Positions 1-7,990 of a stretch of DNA of 12,184 bases are shown one piece after another. The stretch's first letter is position 1. Every line of letters starts with the position of its first letter. Position numbers and translations under genes: made by a program. Origin of the DNA: Deltaproteobacteria bacterium GWA2_55_10 (GTDB lineage: Bacteria > Desulfobacterota > GWC2-55-46); contig MGPL01000096.1 in assembly GCA_001797415.1 (NCBI GenBank), positions 8,682 to 20,865 of the forward strand, written 5' to 3'. The notes under the pieces were generated by a model. The model worked only from the letters and a program-made list of their open reading frames with translations, had not been told where the DNA came from and made no database searches.

Positions 1-531
1 CTCCAGCCTGCCTACCGCCAGACCCGATCCCTCCTTCTCCATATACGGGACCACATGCTCCCTTTCAGACCTGAGCTTCGCGCTCTCATGCGCCTTCTTC
101 AATGCCTTGAACGAGAAAACCGTGCAGTCAAGTCCGTCCGGGAACTCGCCTGAGAGGCCGAAGACGTCATAGCCGCCTTTGGCGTAACCGCTTACGACCT
201 CGTCGACAATCGCCGGGTCGATGGCCGGGCAGTCTGCAGTTATTCTTACCACAGGGTCTGCGTCAAAGACCTGGGCTGCCCTGAAATACCTTTCGAGCAC
301 ATTTTCCTCGCTCCCCCTGAAACAGGGGATCGAATGCTCCCTGCAAAACCGGGCAATCGGGTCGTCGGTCTCTTTTATGCTCGTCACCACGACCGCGCCC
401 TTGAGCGTCTTTGCCTGTCCGAGCCTGTTGACTACATGCCAGAGCGCCGGTTTTCCGGAGATCTGCATCAGCACCTTTCCGGGCAGACGCTTCGAGCCCA
501 TACGGGCCTGTACGATTGCTAAAGTCCTCAT
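1..531 (-). CDS. SpsF-type cytidylyltransferase / glycosyltransferase-like protein (C-terminus cut by window edge)
   Basis: The 177 visible residues begin MRTLAIVQARMGSKRLPGK, the nucleotide-binding signature of the SpsF/CMP-NeuNAc synthetase fold, in which the QARMGS form is typical of SpsF rather than NeuA or PseF. A second signature, RITADCP (about residues 96-102), fits the metal/nucleotide site of the same fold. The family probably transfers a nucleotide (usually CMP) to a sugar in the cytoplasm, but SpsF proteins are poorly characterised and the substrate is not readable here. The ATG start (531-529) overlaps the stop of the upstream synthase as ATGA, which fixes the start and implies translational coupling. 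The frame stays open to position 1, and family members are usually about 240 residues, so roughly 60-70 residues lie outside. In this operon it probably activates the product of the NeuB-like enzyme. A bona fide CMP-nonulosonate synthetase elsewhere remains possible. Confidence 0.85.
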   Translation of the reverse strand, partial: MRTLAIVQARMGSKRLPGKVLMQISGKPALWHVVNRLGQAKTLKGAVVVTSIKETDDPIARFCREHSIPCFRGSEENVLERYFRAAQVFDADPVVRITADCPAIDPAIVDEVVSGYAKGGYDVFGLSGEFPDGLDCTVFSFKALKKAHESAKLRSEREHVVPYMEKEGSGLAVGRLE

Positions 532-1391
532 ATCCTCTCCAGTCCTTTTCTTGTCTGTACGAGAGGGCGGAGCCCGTCTGTCGGGTCAGCCCTCCAACCC
601 CTCTCCTTTGCTTCCGGGGGCGACGGGCCCTTTTGTCCGTCTCCGTCAGCGCCAAAGCCGGTATTGACTGTCTTTATGACCTCGCCTATCTGTTCAGGCA
701 GCCAGCAGTGGCCTGTCCTGAATTCGTATCCCGACCCGTCAAGGTCCATATGGAACTCGACCATCTGCGCCCCCCACCTGTGCACGGCCCTGTATATTAC
801 GGCGGGGCTTACGGTATGGTCTGACCAGCCGGCCTTTACATTGAAATGAGATCGAAGGGTCTCTATCGCATTGAGATTGCAATCCTGAGGCATGGCCGGA
901 TAGTCCGATACGCAATGGAGGAGCGTAATATCGGCGCAGCCGCCTGATGCCAGCGCGTCCACGGCCTTTTCTATCTCGTTCATGTCAGCCATGCCCGTTG
1001 AAAGCACGACCGGCTTTCCGGTCTTCGCGCATTCCGAGAGCAGGCCGGTCCACAAGAGCTCATAAGAGGCAATCTTGTAGAAATCGACGAAGGGGTAAAG
1101 CTCGTCGACCGCCTTGAGGTAAAAGGGCGTGCATGAGAAGAGCATCCCTTCTTGCCTGCATGCCTTTGATATCCCTGGCAGGAATCCGGCAGGCAATTCC
1201 CAGGCGGCCCTGGCCCCGAGCTCCGGAAAGGCCCGCAGGGCCTCTGGCGCGAATAGCTCTTCTATTTTAAAGAGCTGAAATTTTACGGCGCTGCAGCCGG
1301 CCGCTGAAGCGGCCATTATGAAATCAATGCACCTTTTGATGTCGCGGTTGTGGTTACTCGAGATTTCCGCAACGAAGCTCGCCGTCTTCAT
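528..1391 (-). CDS. NeuB-family synthase, short form without SAF domain
   Basis: This 287-residue protein has the NeuB barrel signatures: AEISSNHN near residue 8, AVKFQ at 35-39, YKIAS at 105-109, STGMA at 131-135, GWSDHT at 188-193 and EFH at 212-214. By analogy with NeuB, Glu9, Lys37 and Lys106 would be in the active site, and His192 and His214 would bind the metal. NeuB enzymes condense phosphoenolpyruvate with an N-acylated sugar to make a nonulosonic acid in the cytoplasm. Two things differ from NeuB and PseI. The C-terminal SAF (antifreeze-like) domain is missing, since those enzymes run to about 340-350 residues. The usual Pro-Asp-His after the second metal histidine is replaced by a GHCWLP stretch (227-232). 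The tail carries WRADPTDGLRP, which I associate with a SAF-less subfamily. The start has AAAGGGA about five bases upstream and lies 38 bp inside the aminotransferase gene. The substrate is unknown; family assignment is firm, exact reaction is not. Confidence 0.85.
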   Translation of the reverse strand: MKTASFVAEISSNHNRDIKRCIDFIMAASAAGCSAVKFQLFKIEELFAPEALRAFPELGARAAWELPAGFLPGISKACRQEGMLFSCTPFYLKAVDELYPFVDFYKIASYELLWTGLLSECAKTGKPVVLSTGMADMNEIEKAVDALASGGCADITLLHCVSDYPAMPQDCNLNAIETLRSHFNVKAGWSDHTVSPAVIYRAVHRWGAQMVEFHMDLDGSGYEFRTGHCWLPEQIGEVIKTVNTGFGADGDGQKGPSPPEAKERGWRADPTDGLRPLVQTRKGLERI

Positions 1392-2544
1392 AAAATCCCT
1401 TTACTGCCGATATCACCTGGCCAGACATCTCGTCCGTCATTGCCGGAAAGAGCGGCAGGACGAGGCATTTGGAAAAATATTCCTCCGCGACCGGGAAGTC
1501 CCCGCGCTGGTGGCCGTATGTGCGCCGGTACCATGGCTGAAGATGCACCGGCATGTACATGGCGTGGCAGCCCACGCCCCTGTCCCGAAGGTATCTGAAG
1601 AGCCTGTCCCTTTGCTCGACGCGGAGAACGTAGAGGTGCCATGCCGGATCTGCCCATTCCTTTTCCACTGGCAGGGTTACTCCGGGCAGGCCTGAAAGCT
1701 CCCCGTTGTATCTCTTCCATATCTCGCGTCTCCTTGATATGAACGCGCCTATCCTCTTCATCTGTGAGATTCCAAGCGCGGACTGGATATCCGTGAGCCT
1801 GTAATTGAAGCCGAGCGATGTCATCTCGTAATACCAGGGCATAAGAAGCTCCTGAGATGAAAAGGCCGTGCCTTCGAACTCCTCCGGGTCCCTTGTCATC
1901 CCGTGGCTGCGAAGCCTCCTGCACGCCTTGTACAACGCCTCGTCGTTGGTGAGTATCATCCCGCCCTCGCCTGATGTGACCGTCTTTACAGGGTGGAAGC
2001 TCAAGACCGTCATGTGCGAGTGCGTACATGAGCCGACCGTGCGCCAGGCGCCATCTCTGTCTTTCCAGCGCGAGCCTATCGCATGGGCAGCGTCTTCGAT
2101 TACATAGAGCCCTCTTTCGCGGGCTGACTTCCATATCGCTTCCATATCGCACGGATGGCCCGCGAAGTGGACGGGTATGACGGCCTTCGCGGCCCTGGTC
2201 ATCTTCTTCTCGATCTGCGCGGGATCGATGCAGAAGGTATCGGGTTCGATGTCAGCGAATACCGGTTTTGCTCCGCAGTAGGCGATTGAGTTGGCCGATG
2301 CCAGGAAGGTATTCGGCGATGTCATGCCTTCGTCGCCCTGCTTGAGTCCGCAGGCCAGGGCAGCAACATGCAGGGCGGCAGTTCCGTTCGATACCGCTAT
2401 CGCAAATCTCGCCCCGCAGTATCCGGCGACTGCCTCCTCGAACTCCTCTACCTTCTTTCCCTGGGTGAGGGCCGCTGAGCGGAGCACGTCTACGACTGCC
2501 CCGATGTCGCCGGAGTCTATCGACTGTCTGCCGTACGGGATCAC
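1354..2544 (-). CDS. pseC: PseC-like PLP-dependent sugar aminotransferase (DegT/DnrJ/EryC1 family)
   Basis: The 396-residue product transfers an amino group, usually from glutamate, to C4 of the 4-keto sugar made by PseB, giving UDP-4-amino-4,6-dideoxy-N-acetyl-altrosamine in the pseudaminic acid route. It begins IPYGRQSID, typical of PseC. PLP signatures are visible: SNGTAALH (52-59) for the phosphate pocket, EDAAHAIG (150-157) with the ring-nitrogen Asp151, and SFHPVKTVTSGEGG with the Schiff-base Lys187. LTDIQSALG follows later. I chose the GTG start at 2544-2542 because it forms a GTGA overlap with the pseB stop and gives the canonical N-terminus. The frame stays open upstream to 2799, but that extension lies antisense-free inside pseB in another frame and looks non-coding. 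The last 38 bp overlap the next gene. UDP-4-amino-sugar enzymes of other pathways (for example legionaminic-type or bacillosamine) are the main alternative. Confidence 0.92.
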   Translation of the reverse strand: MIPYGRQSIDSGDIGAVVDVLRSAALTQGKKVEEFEEAVAGYCGARFAIAVSNGTAALHVAALACGLKQGDEGMTSPNTFLASANSIAYCGAKPVFADIEPDTFCIDPAQIEKKMTRAAKAVIPVHFAGHPCDMEAIWKSARERGLYVIEDAAHAIGSRWKDRDGAWRTVGSCTHSHMTVLSFHPVKTVTSGEGGMILTNDEALYKACRRLRSHGMTRDPEEFEGTAFSSQELLMPWYYEMTSLGFNYRLTDIQSALGISQMKRIGAFISRRREIWKRYNGELSGLPGVTLPVEKEWADPAWHLYVLRVEQRDRLFRYLRDRGVGCHAMYMPVHLQPWYRRTYGHQRGDFPVAEEYFSKCLVLPLFPAMTDEMSGQVISAVKGFYEDGELRCGNLE

Positions 2545-3530
2545 GCCGCCCTGAGCCCCCCGAGCATCTCTCTGAGCTCGTCTATTGAAAGCCATTTCGT
2601 ATTTGTGGCCGAGCTGTACTCGAAGCTGTCGTGCACCGGGGCGCCGCCGTTCTTTTTGTACCTGTTCGCGAAGAACCTGAACTCCGGCTTCAGGACATAA
2701 TAGCCCCCGTACTCGATCGTCCTCCTTGCCTCGTCGACGGGTATCATCACCTCGTGGAGCTTCTCTCCAGGCCTTATGCCGATGTATTTTATGGAGCATT
2801 CCGGCGCTACAGCCTTTGCGAGGTCCATGATGTTCATGCTCGGGATCTTCGGGATGAACATCTCTCCGCCGACCATCCTCTCAAGCGAATCGAGGGCGAA
2901 CCTAACGCCCTGCTCGAGCGTGATCCAGAACCTGGTCATCCTCGGGTCCGTGACGGTTATCTCCCCCGCCTCTCTCATCTTCATGAACAGCGGTATGACG
3001 CTCCCCCTGCTCCCCACGACGTTGCCGTAGCGGACAACGCTGAAGGCGGTATCGTTGCCTCCTACGTAGTTGTTGCCGGCTATGATGAGCTTGTCCGAAC
3101 AGAGCTTTGTCGCGCCGTAGAGGTTTATCGGGTTGGCGGCCTTGTCCGTGGAAAGGGCAATAACCTTTTTGACGCCCTGGTCTATGGCGGCATTGATGAC
3201 GTTCTCCGCTCCGAATATGTTTGTCTTCACGGCCTCGAAAGGATTGTACTCGGCTGCGGGGACCTGCTTGAGCGCGGCGGCGTGTATCACGTAATCGACC
3301 TTGTCAAAGGCCCTGTACATCCTGTCCCTGTCCCTTACGTCCCCCAGGAAGTACCTCATGCACGGGTATCTCTGGTCAGGGAAGACCTGGGACATCTCGT
3401 GCTGCTTGAGCTCGTCTCGCGAGTAGATGATGAGCCTCCTGGGTTTATAGTCCCTGAGTATCACCCCTGTGCATATTTTCCCGAACGACCCGGTGCCGCC
3501 GGTTATGAGAATAGTTTTTCCGTCGAGCAT
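2541..3530 (-). CDS. pseB: PseB-like UDP-GlcNAc 4,6-dehydratase (5-inverting)
   Basis: This 329-residue short-chain dehydrogenase has the usual PseB length. The NAD(P)-binding glycine motif is GGTGSFG (11-17). The segment STDKAANPINLYGATK (127-142) carries the Asp129-Lys130 pair and Tyr138 that act in catalysis in PseB/FlaA1 enzymes, with Thr128 before them. The family removes water from UDP-GlcNAc and inverts C5, giving UDP-2-acetamido-2,6-dideoxy-arabino-4-hexulose in the cytoplasm, the first step towards pseudaminic acid. The ATG at 3530 gives MLDGKTILITGG, the standard start. A GAGG stands about nine bases upstream, within the tail of the exporter gene, whose stop is 11 bp away. In-frame sequence further upstream is inside the exporter gene and is not PseB-like. 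The stop overlaps the pseC start as GTGA. Related dehydratases of capsule or legionaminic-type pathways (CapD/WbpM-like short forms) are less likely because pseC follows directly. Confidence 0.93.
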   Translation of the reverse strand: MLDGKTILITGGTGSFGKICTGVILRDYKPRRLIIYSRDELKQHEMSQVFPDQRYPCMRYFLGDVRDRDRMYRAFDKVDYVIHAAALKQVPAAEYNPFEAVKTNIFGAENVINAAIDQGVKKVIALSTDKAANPINLYGATKLCSDKLIIAGNNYVGGNDTAFSVVRYGNVVGSRGSVIPLFMKMREAGEITVTDPRMTRFWITLEQGVRFALDSLERMVGGEMFIPKIPSMNIMDLAKAVAPECSIKYIGIRPGEKLHEVMIPVDEARRTIEYGGYYVLKPEFRFFANRYKKNGGAPVHDSFEYSSATNTKWLSIDELREMLGGLRAA

Positions 3531-3541
3531 GATATTTGGCC

Positions 3542-6500
3542 TCAAAACGCCACGAGCAGCACGCCTGCCGTGACAGCTATCTGGTAAAGTATCTGTGTGA
3601 TGTCCTTGGTATCCTTGACCCACGCCTTATGGTCGAGCTTCTCTGGCACGACTATCGTGTCGCCGGGATCGAGCTTCGCCGACATAAGCCCTCCACCCAG
3701 CCAGCTCCTTCTCTCCGAATCCCACCTCAGCCCCCATTTCGAACCTCTCTTGCTGACTGCAGTCCCGTCCACTTTCAAGATGTAGACCTCGCCCGTGTCC
3801 GCCGTCTTCGTATATCCTCCTGCCCTGCCTATATAGGAGTTAACAGACGCGCCGGACTCGTGCATGAGCGCTACCTGGTTGTTCACCGCGCCTATCACCT
3901 GTACCTGGCTGGGCTGCTCCGGCATCGTGAGCGAGTCGCCGGCCTCAAGGACTATGTCGGACTGCGAGCCCTCGAGCATATCCATGCTTTCCACCCTTAC
4001 CACCATCCTGCCTTCCGCCTTTACGGCCCTCATCTTCTCTATCAGTTTCTTGAGCTCTTCCGCCCCGGTCTTCTGCTGCTCGGCCTCTTCAGGAGTCACG
4101 GAGCCCTTTATCTCTATGGCCGAATGGGCGAAGAGCTCTCTTTCAAGCCTGCCGATGGATTCGTCGAGCTGCTTTTGCTGGAGCTCCCTTACCGATTCCC
4201 TTCTGAATACGGACCCCCTCAGGTATGCCCTTTCGGTGAAGCCTCCGGCCCTCCTTATGACCGAGCTCAGCTTCTCGCCCTTGCTTATGAAGTACGTTCC
4301 GGGGAAGCGGACTTCGCCCCTTAATTCCACGAATGTGTCCTCGTTCCATCCTGGCACGCGCCTGACGAACAGGCTGTCGTAAGGCTTGAGGTCGATGTTG
4401 TGGGCCGGGTCGCCTTCCATTGCCTTTCTCAAGTCCACCTTCCTGTAGGCGACCGTATAGCTCTTGCCAAGGGCGACCTCGCTCGAAGCTATTTCCGCCT
4501 CTTCCAGATACGCCGAATCAGGCAGGCTGCCGGCCGCGAATACAAGGTCCCTTACCGTCATGTTCACCGCGTAAGGGTACTCGCCCGGCATGTTCACCTC
4601 TCCGTGGATGGAAACATTCTGAGGCGCTACCTTCTCCCACGCGGAATGTATTACGACTTTGTCCTGGTCCTTCAGCTCGATATTGTGTTCTTTGTCTCCT
4701 TCGATCGCCTTTGAGACGCTGAACTTGAGTAGCGTCACGTCTTTCGTTATCGGGTCTGTCCTGTAGAGCTCGGCCTCCTCGTACCAGGCGTCCCTTGTGA
4801 AATTCCCGGCCTTGAAGACCAGGTCCTTTATCCTCATGCCGCCCGTGAGGAGATATGACTCCGGGTACTTTATCTCTCCTTCTATGGTCACGAACTCCTT
4901 CCAGCGTTCCTCCCAGACCGAATGGACGATGAGCGTGTCCTCATCCATCATCACGAGATTGTGCTCAGGGTCTTCCGCCATAGCCCTGCCGAGGTCGATG
5001 AATATGGTCTCGAACTCCCTGCCGGCGTTTACCCTTATTATCTCCGCCTTATCCAGATACGCGTCCTTCCTGAGGTCTCCGGCATAGAGCACCAGGTCTT
5101 TTACCGTGAGGTTGCCCTCAAGGTCGAAGCTCCCGGGGAATCGCACCTCGCCTTCAACGGTTATTGCCGGGATGTCCTTGAAGAACCATTTTGAAAATAC
5201 ATATATTGAGTCTTGGGCGGAAAGGGGCAGGTCCTCGTCATTTGCCCCGTCGAGCAGCCTTCCAGGATTGAACGGGACGAGTTCGGTAGCGCCGGTGGCA
5301 GGGACAATCCGCTTTATAACGCCGTAGTCGAGGTAGGTCTCTTTCAGGAGGTCGGCTTCGCTCCGCAAAATGTCGCTGAGAAGCATGCCGTCCTTGAGCT
5401 CGTACTTGCCTGGCCTCTTCACGTTGCCGTGGAGATAGACGGCATTTGCGTCACCGCCGATTATCGAGAAGACCTTTACAAGGTCCGCATCCTGCAATTT
5501 GAGCTTTTTGAGCGACGCGGACTCCCTCGCGTCGATGTCGAGTATCACGCGCCTCTCGTTCTTCTCTATCCTCTCAACCTGTATCTGCTGCGTATACGCC
5601 GTAGGGATGATGCCGCCGGACATCTCCAGCACAGTGTAGAGGTCCGGGTTTTCCCTGAACTCGTAGACAGCGGGCCTCTTCACATTGCCGGTGACCCCGA
5701 TAAGCGGGCCTGTGACAGGGACGAAGATTACATCCCCGTTCTGGAGCCTGAAGTCCGTTGACTTGTCTCCCTTCAGGAGCAGGTCGTAGAAGTCCATGAC
5801 TGTGATGGTCTTGTTCGCGCGCTTGAGCTCTATCTTCCTCAGGCTGCCTATGGCGGTCGGTCCGCCGGAATACAAAAGGGCGTTGGTGATGGTGGACATT
5901 GCGCTGACAGTGTATGCGCCGGGCTGCGTGACCTCTCCGAGCACGAATACCTGGATGCTCCGGAGTCTGCCCATTGTGACGCTCACCTGCGCGCCGATGA
6001 TGTTCTTTGCCTTTCTGGACACGGCGGCGCTCATCTCGGAGTAGGTCATGCCTGCGACCTGGATCGGCCCTATATCGGGGAACTGTATGGTCCCGTCCTT
6101 GCTTACCGTCAGGCTGTACTGCGCGCTGAGCCTGCCCCACATGAGGATGTTTATCTCATCCCCCGGCCCTATCATGTAGTCTGAGGCTACCGGCAGGTCC
6201 TGGGCCGGCGTGAGGTCGGCGCCTGAGAAGAGCTCGTATCCGAACGGCCTTATATCCGCGTGCCCTTGAACGGAGCCGGAAGGATCAGAGTATCTGTCAA
6301 AGAGCGAGGCCGGGCCGGACTTCTCTGCAGGCCCGGTTTCTTTCGTATGCACGGGACCCTTCTCGTTGTGCTTTACCGTCTCTTTCCGGCTTTTATCCGG
6401 TTCTTTTTCCTTTGCGGCCCTGTCCCGCTTCTCGATCATCTCCTTGCCCTTGAGCACGTCCGAGGGCAGAAGGTCCTTGAACTCGGGGTTCTTCTTCAAA

Positions 6501-6682
6501 GCCTCGACGGCTTCCGGGGTAAGCTCGCCGCTATTGAGCTGTTCTATAATCTCGTCCTTTGTCGGCTGCGCGCCTGAGGCGGACAGCGCCGGAACGAAGG
6601 CCATCAAAACGGTCAGGAGGAAAAACCTGACCCTGCGCGGCAGGAGAACCCTTCTATGGTAAACAGAACCGTCCTGCATCAT
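3542..6682 (-). CDS. Wza-like polysaccharide export protein with eight SLBB-like repeats
   Basis: The 1046-residue product should form the outer-membrane/periplasmic export channel for the polymer. A signal peptide spans about residues 1-38 (basic start, hydrophobic FFLLTVLMAFVPAL, then SASGA before QPTK). There is no lipobox cysteine, unlike Wza. A charged linker runs to about 130. The polysaccharide-export domain lies at about 166-243 (DYMIGPGDEINILMWG...). Eight SLBB-like repeats follow, at about 244-288, 328-372, 415-460, 507-552, 597-642, 689-734, 784-828 and 926-970, each with a core like VEGEVRFPGSF then KDLVxxAG. A Gln/Glu/Lys-rich, probably helical stretch lies at 831-890. A hydrophobic helix at 1028-1046 ends the protein, as the amphipathic pore helix does in Wza. 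Wza itself is about 380 residues, so this is a greatly extended form. Two tandem ATG codons (6682 and 6679) are possible starts; the first gives ATGA overlap with the Wzz-like stop, and AAAGGGG lies just upstream. Confidence 0.93.
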   Translation of the reverse strand: MMQDGSVYHRRVLLPRRVRFFLLTVLMAFVPALSASGAQPTKDEIIEQLNSGELTPEAVEALKKNPEFKDLLPSDVLKGKEMIEKRDRAAKEKEPDKSRKETVKHNEKGPVHTKETGPAEKSGPASLFDRYSDPSGSVQGHADIRPFGYELFSGADLTPAQDLPVASDYMIGPGDEINILMWGRLSAQYSLTVSKDGTIQFPDIGPIQVAGMTYSEMSAAVSRKAKNIIGAQVSVTMGRLRSIQVFVLGEVTQPGAYTVSAMSTITNALLYSGGPTAIGSLRKIELKRANKTITVMDFYDLLLKGDKSTDFRLQNGDVIFVPVTGPLIGVTGNVKRPAVYEFRENPDLYTVLEMSGGIIPTAYTQQIQVERIEKNERRVILDIDARESASLKKLKLQDADLVKVFSIIGGDANAVYLHGNVKRPGKYELKDGMLLSDILRSEADLLKETYLDYGVIKRIVPATGATELVPFNPGRLLDGANDEDLPLSAQDSIYVFSKWFFKDIPAITVEGEVRFPGSFDLEGNLTVKDLVLYAGDLRKDAYLDKAEIIRVNAGREFETIFIDLGRAMAEDPEHNLVMMDEDTLIVHSVWEERWKEFVTIEGEIKYPESYLLTGGMRIKDLVFKAGNFTRDAWYEEAELYRTDPITKDVTLLKFSVSKAIEGDKEHNIELKDQDKVVIHSAWEKVAPQNVSIHGEVNMPGEYPYAVNMTVRDLVFAAGSLPDSAYLEEAEIASSEVALGKSYTVAYRKVDLRKAMEGDPAHNIDLKPYDSLFVRRVPGWNEDTFVELRGEVRFPGTYFISKGEKLSSVIRRAGGFTERAYLRGSVFRRESVRELQQKQLDESIGRLERELFAHSAIEIKGSVTPEEAEQQKTGAEELKKLIEKMRAVKAEGRMVVRVESMDMLEGSQSDIVLEAGDSLTMPEQPSQVQVIGAVNNQVALMHESGASVNSYIGRAGGYTKTADTGEVYILKVDGTAVSKRGSKWGLRWDSERRSWLGGGLMSAKLDPGDTIVVPEKLDHKAWVKDTKDITQILYQIAVTAGVLLVAF

Positions 6683-7593
6683 TGCCCCTTTCTCACCCTT
6701 TCCAGAAAGAACGAAAGGAAGAGCCCTGAAAGCAGGGACGCTGAAAAGCTCATCCGCACCATGCGGCCCCTGTCCGGTTTGCTCTTCCTGTCCGGCGCCC
6801 TCGGAGGGTCGACGACCTTGAAGGCGAAGTTCTCCTTCACCTCCGAGAGCATGGCGACCTCCATTTGCTGGGCTATCATGCTGTATAGTTTTTGCCTGAT
6901 GAACGGGTCTGCCGTGGTATTGAGCTGACCTTCCAGATATTTCCTGTTCGTCTTCGCGACCCTCTGCGCCTCGTTGCTCATGTGGTCCGTCAGGGCTCTC
7001 AGATGGTATTCGATAAGCCCGGCGGCTATTTCAGGGTCCTTGAATTCGGCCGAGACCGTCACGGTGCCGTCCTTTACGTTCCTGCCTACCTTTACAGCCT
7101 TATCGAGAGCCCTTATGCCGTCCCAAACGCCGGGCTCCGCGGGGCTTTTCTTTTTAAGGCCGGGATTGACAGACAGGATCCCCTGCCTCAGGACGGCCGA
7201 CATGGGCTCAGGGCCGGGCTTTTTCCATTCCTTCCTTTCGGGGTCCCATCTTTCGCTGAAGAGGACGGGCAGGAGGTCATAGTCCCGGATCACCTTTTCC
7301 CTGAGGACATTTGATTTGAGGAGGTTGTATATCTCTGAAGCGGAAGAACCGCCCGGGAGCGAGATGCCTGATATGCCGGCAAGCTGGCTTGAGAGGACCG
7401 AGAGCCCGCCCTGGGCCGCGTCCTTGCCGGATATAGGCGTGATTACGGCTGACGACTCATAGAGGTCGTCTATAAAAAGGGAATAGAACGCGGTCGAGAA
7501 GGTGCTCACGGCCACAAGGGCAATGGTCAGGAACTTCCATTTCCATAAGGTGCGGATGTGGCCTGAGATGTTGAACTCTTCTACAGAAGGCAT
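6679..7593 (-). CDS. Wzz-type polysaccharide chain-length / co-polymerase protein
   Basis: This 304-residue inner-membrane protein has the layout of polysaccharide co-polymerases: a short cytoplasmic start, a first membrane helix at about 20-40, a large periplasmic part, and a second membrane helix at about 280-298 with a short basic tail. Just before the second helix is a proline-rich stretch (PPRAPDRKSKPDR, 263-275), characteristic of Wzz proteins. A region around 189-210 (EIAAGLIEYHLRALTDHM) and a likely helical segment after it match the family's periplasmic helices. It lacks a C-terminal tyrosine-kinase domain. It is the first gene of the operon and its stop overlaps the exporter start as ATGA, so the two should be made together and may contact each other across the periplasm. 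The ATG at 7593 is the only usable start before an in-frame stop upstream. No clear Shine-Dalgarno sequence precedes it, so translation may depend on its long leader. Confidence 0.9.
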   Translation of the reverse strand: MPSVEEFNISGHIRTLWKWKFLTIALVAVSTFSTAFYSLFIDDLYESSAVITPISGKDAAQGGLSVLSSQLAGISGISLPGGSSASEIYNLLKSNVLREKVIRDYDLLPVLFSERWDPERKEWKKPGPEPMSAVLRQGILSVNPGLKKKSPAEPGVWDGIRALDKAVKVGRNVKDGTVTVSAEFKDPEIAAGLIEYHLRALTDHMSNEAQRVAKTNRKYLEGQLNTTADPFIRQKLYSMIAQQMEVAMLSEVKENFAFKVVDPPRAPDRKSKPDRGRMVRMSFSASLLSGLFLSFFLERVRKGQ

Positions 7594-7893
7594 TTGGGAA
7601 GCAGGGCTGAGACTGAGCTGTAACGAAAGACCCGCAAACCGTCAGGACATATTACTGGCAGAGGTAGGCATGAGTCGATCAGATGGACTCTTGAATGAAT
7701 TGCCTTTGGAAGTTGCTGTAACGGGGTGAAGGAAGAACAGCTTGAGGAAAAAACCTTTAGGAGCAGCAATAGGAGCAGTAAAGAGAGATGTTCAGCTGAT
7801 TACCAGCTTTTCGTTTGTCACGAACGGATAAAGAACCCTGTATTAGCTCCTTGAGTTAATTTAGTGCTTTGGAAAGTCCAACTAAGTTCTTCA

Positions 7894-7922
7894 ATTATAA
7901 ATAGTTCAAAGCGTTATTTCAA
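7894..7922 (-). promoter_or_regulatory. Candidate sigma70-type promoter of the polysaccharide operon
   Basis: On the minus strand TTGAAA (7922-7917) stands 17 bases before a perfect TATAAT (7899-7894). Transcription would begin near 7887, leaving a leader of about 290 bases before the Wzz-like start. The match to the consensus and ideal spacing support it, though AT-rich DNA produces such matches by chance. No other promoter of similar quality was seen between this site and the operon. Confidence 0.55.
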
Positions 7923-7990
7923 GATATTTTTTAAATATTCATTGTATGTACCTGAAAATACGACATTATCTTGTTAGCTACTTAAAATAT

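Noticed and set aside
1354..2799. Longer aminotransferase frame starting at 2799
   Set aside because: The extra 85 codons lie inside pseB in another frame, show no family similarity and would hide the clean GTGA junction and canonical PseC N-terminus.
2631..3587. A 318-codon open frame on the plus strand, opposite pseB
   Set aside because: It is antisense to a well-supported PseB gene and its peptide has no domain; long antisense frames are expected opposite GC-rich codons.
7650..7680. Sigma54 promoter (TGGCAGAGGTAGGCAT)
   Set aside because: The GG and GC elements are one base too close and the -12 TTGC is absent.
7581..7769. 62-codon frame (TTG start) upstream of the Wzz-like gene, as a leader peptide
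   Set aside because: Weak start without a ribosome-binding site, no conserved feature, and it overlaps the Wzz-like start out of frame.
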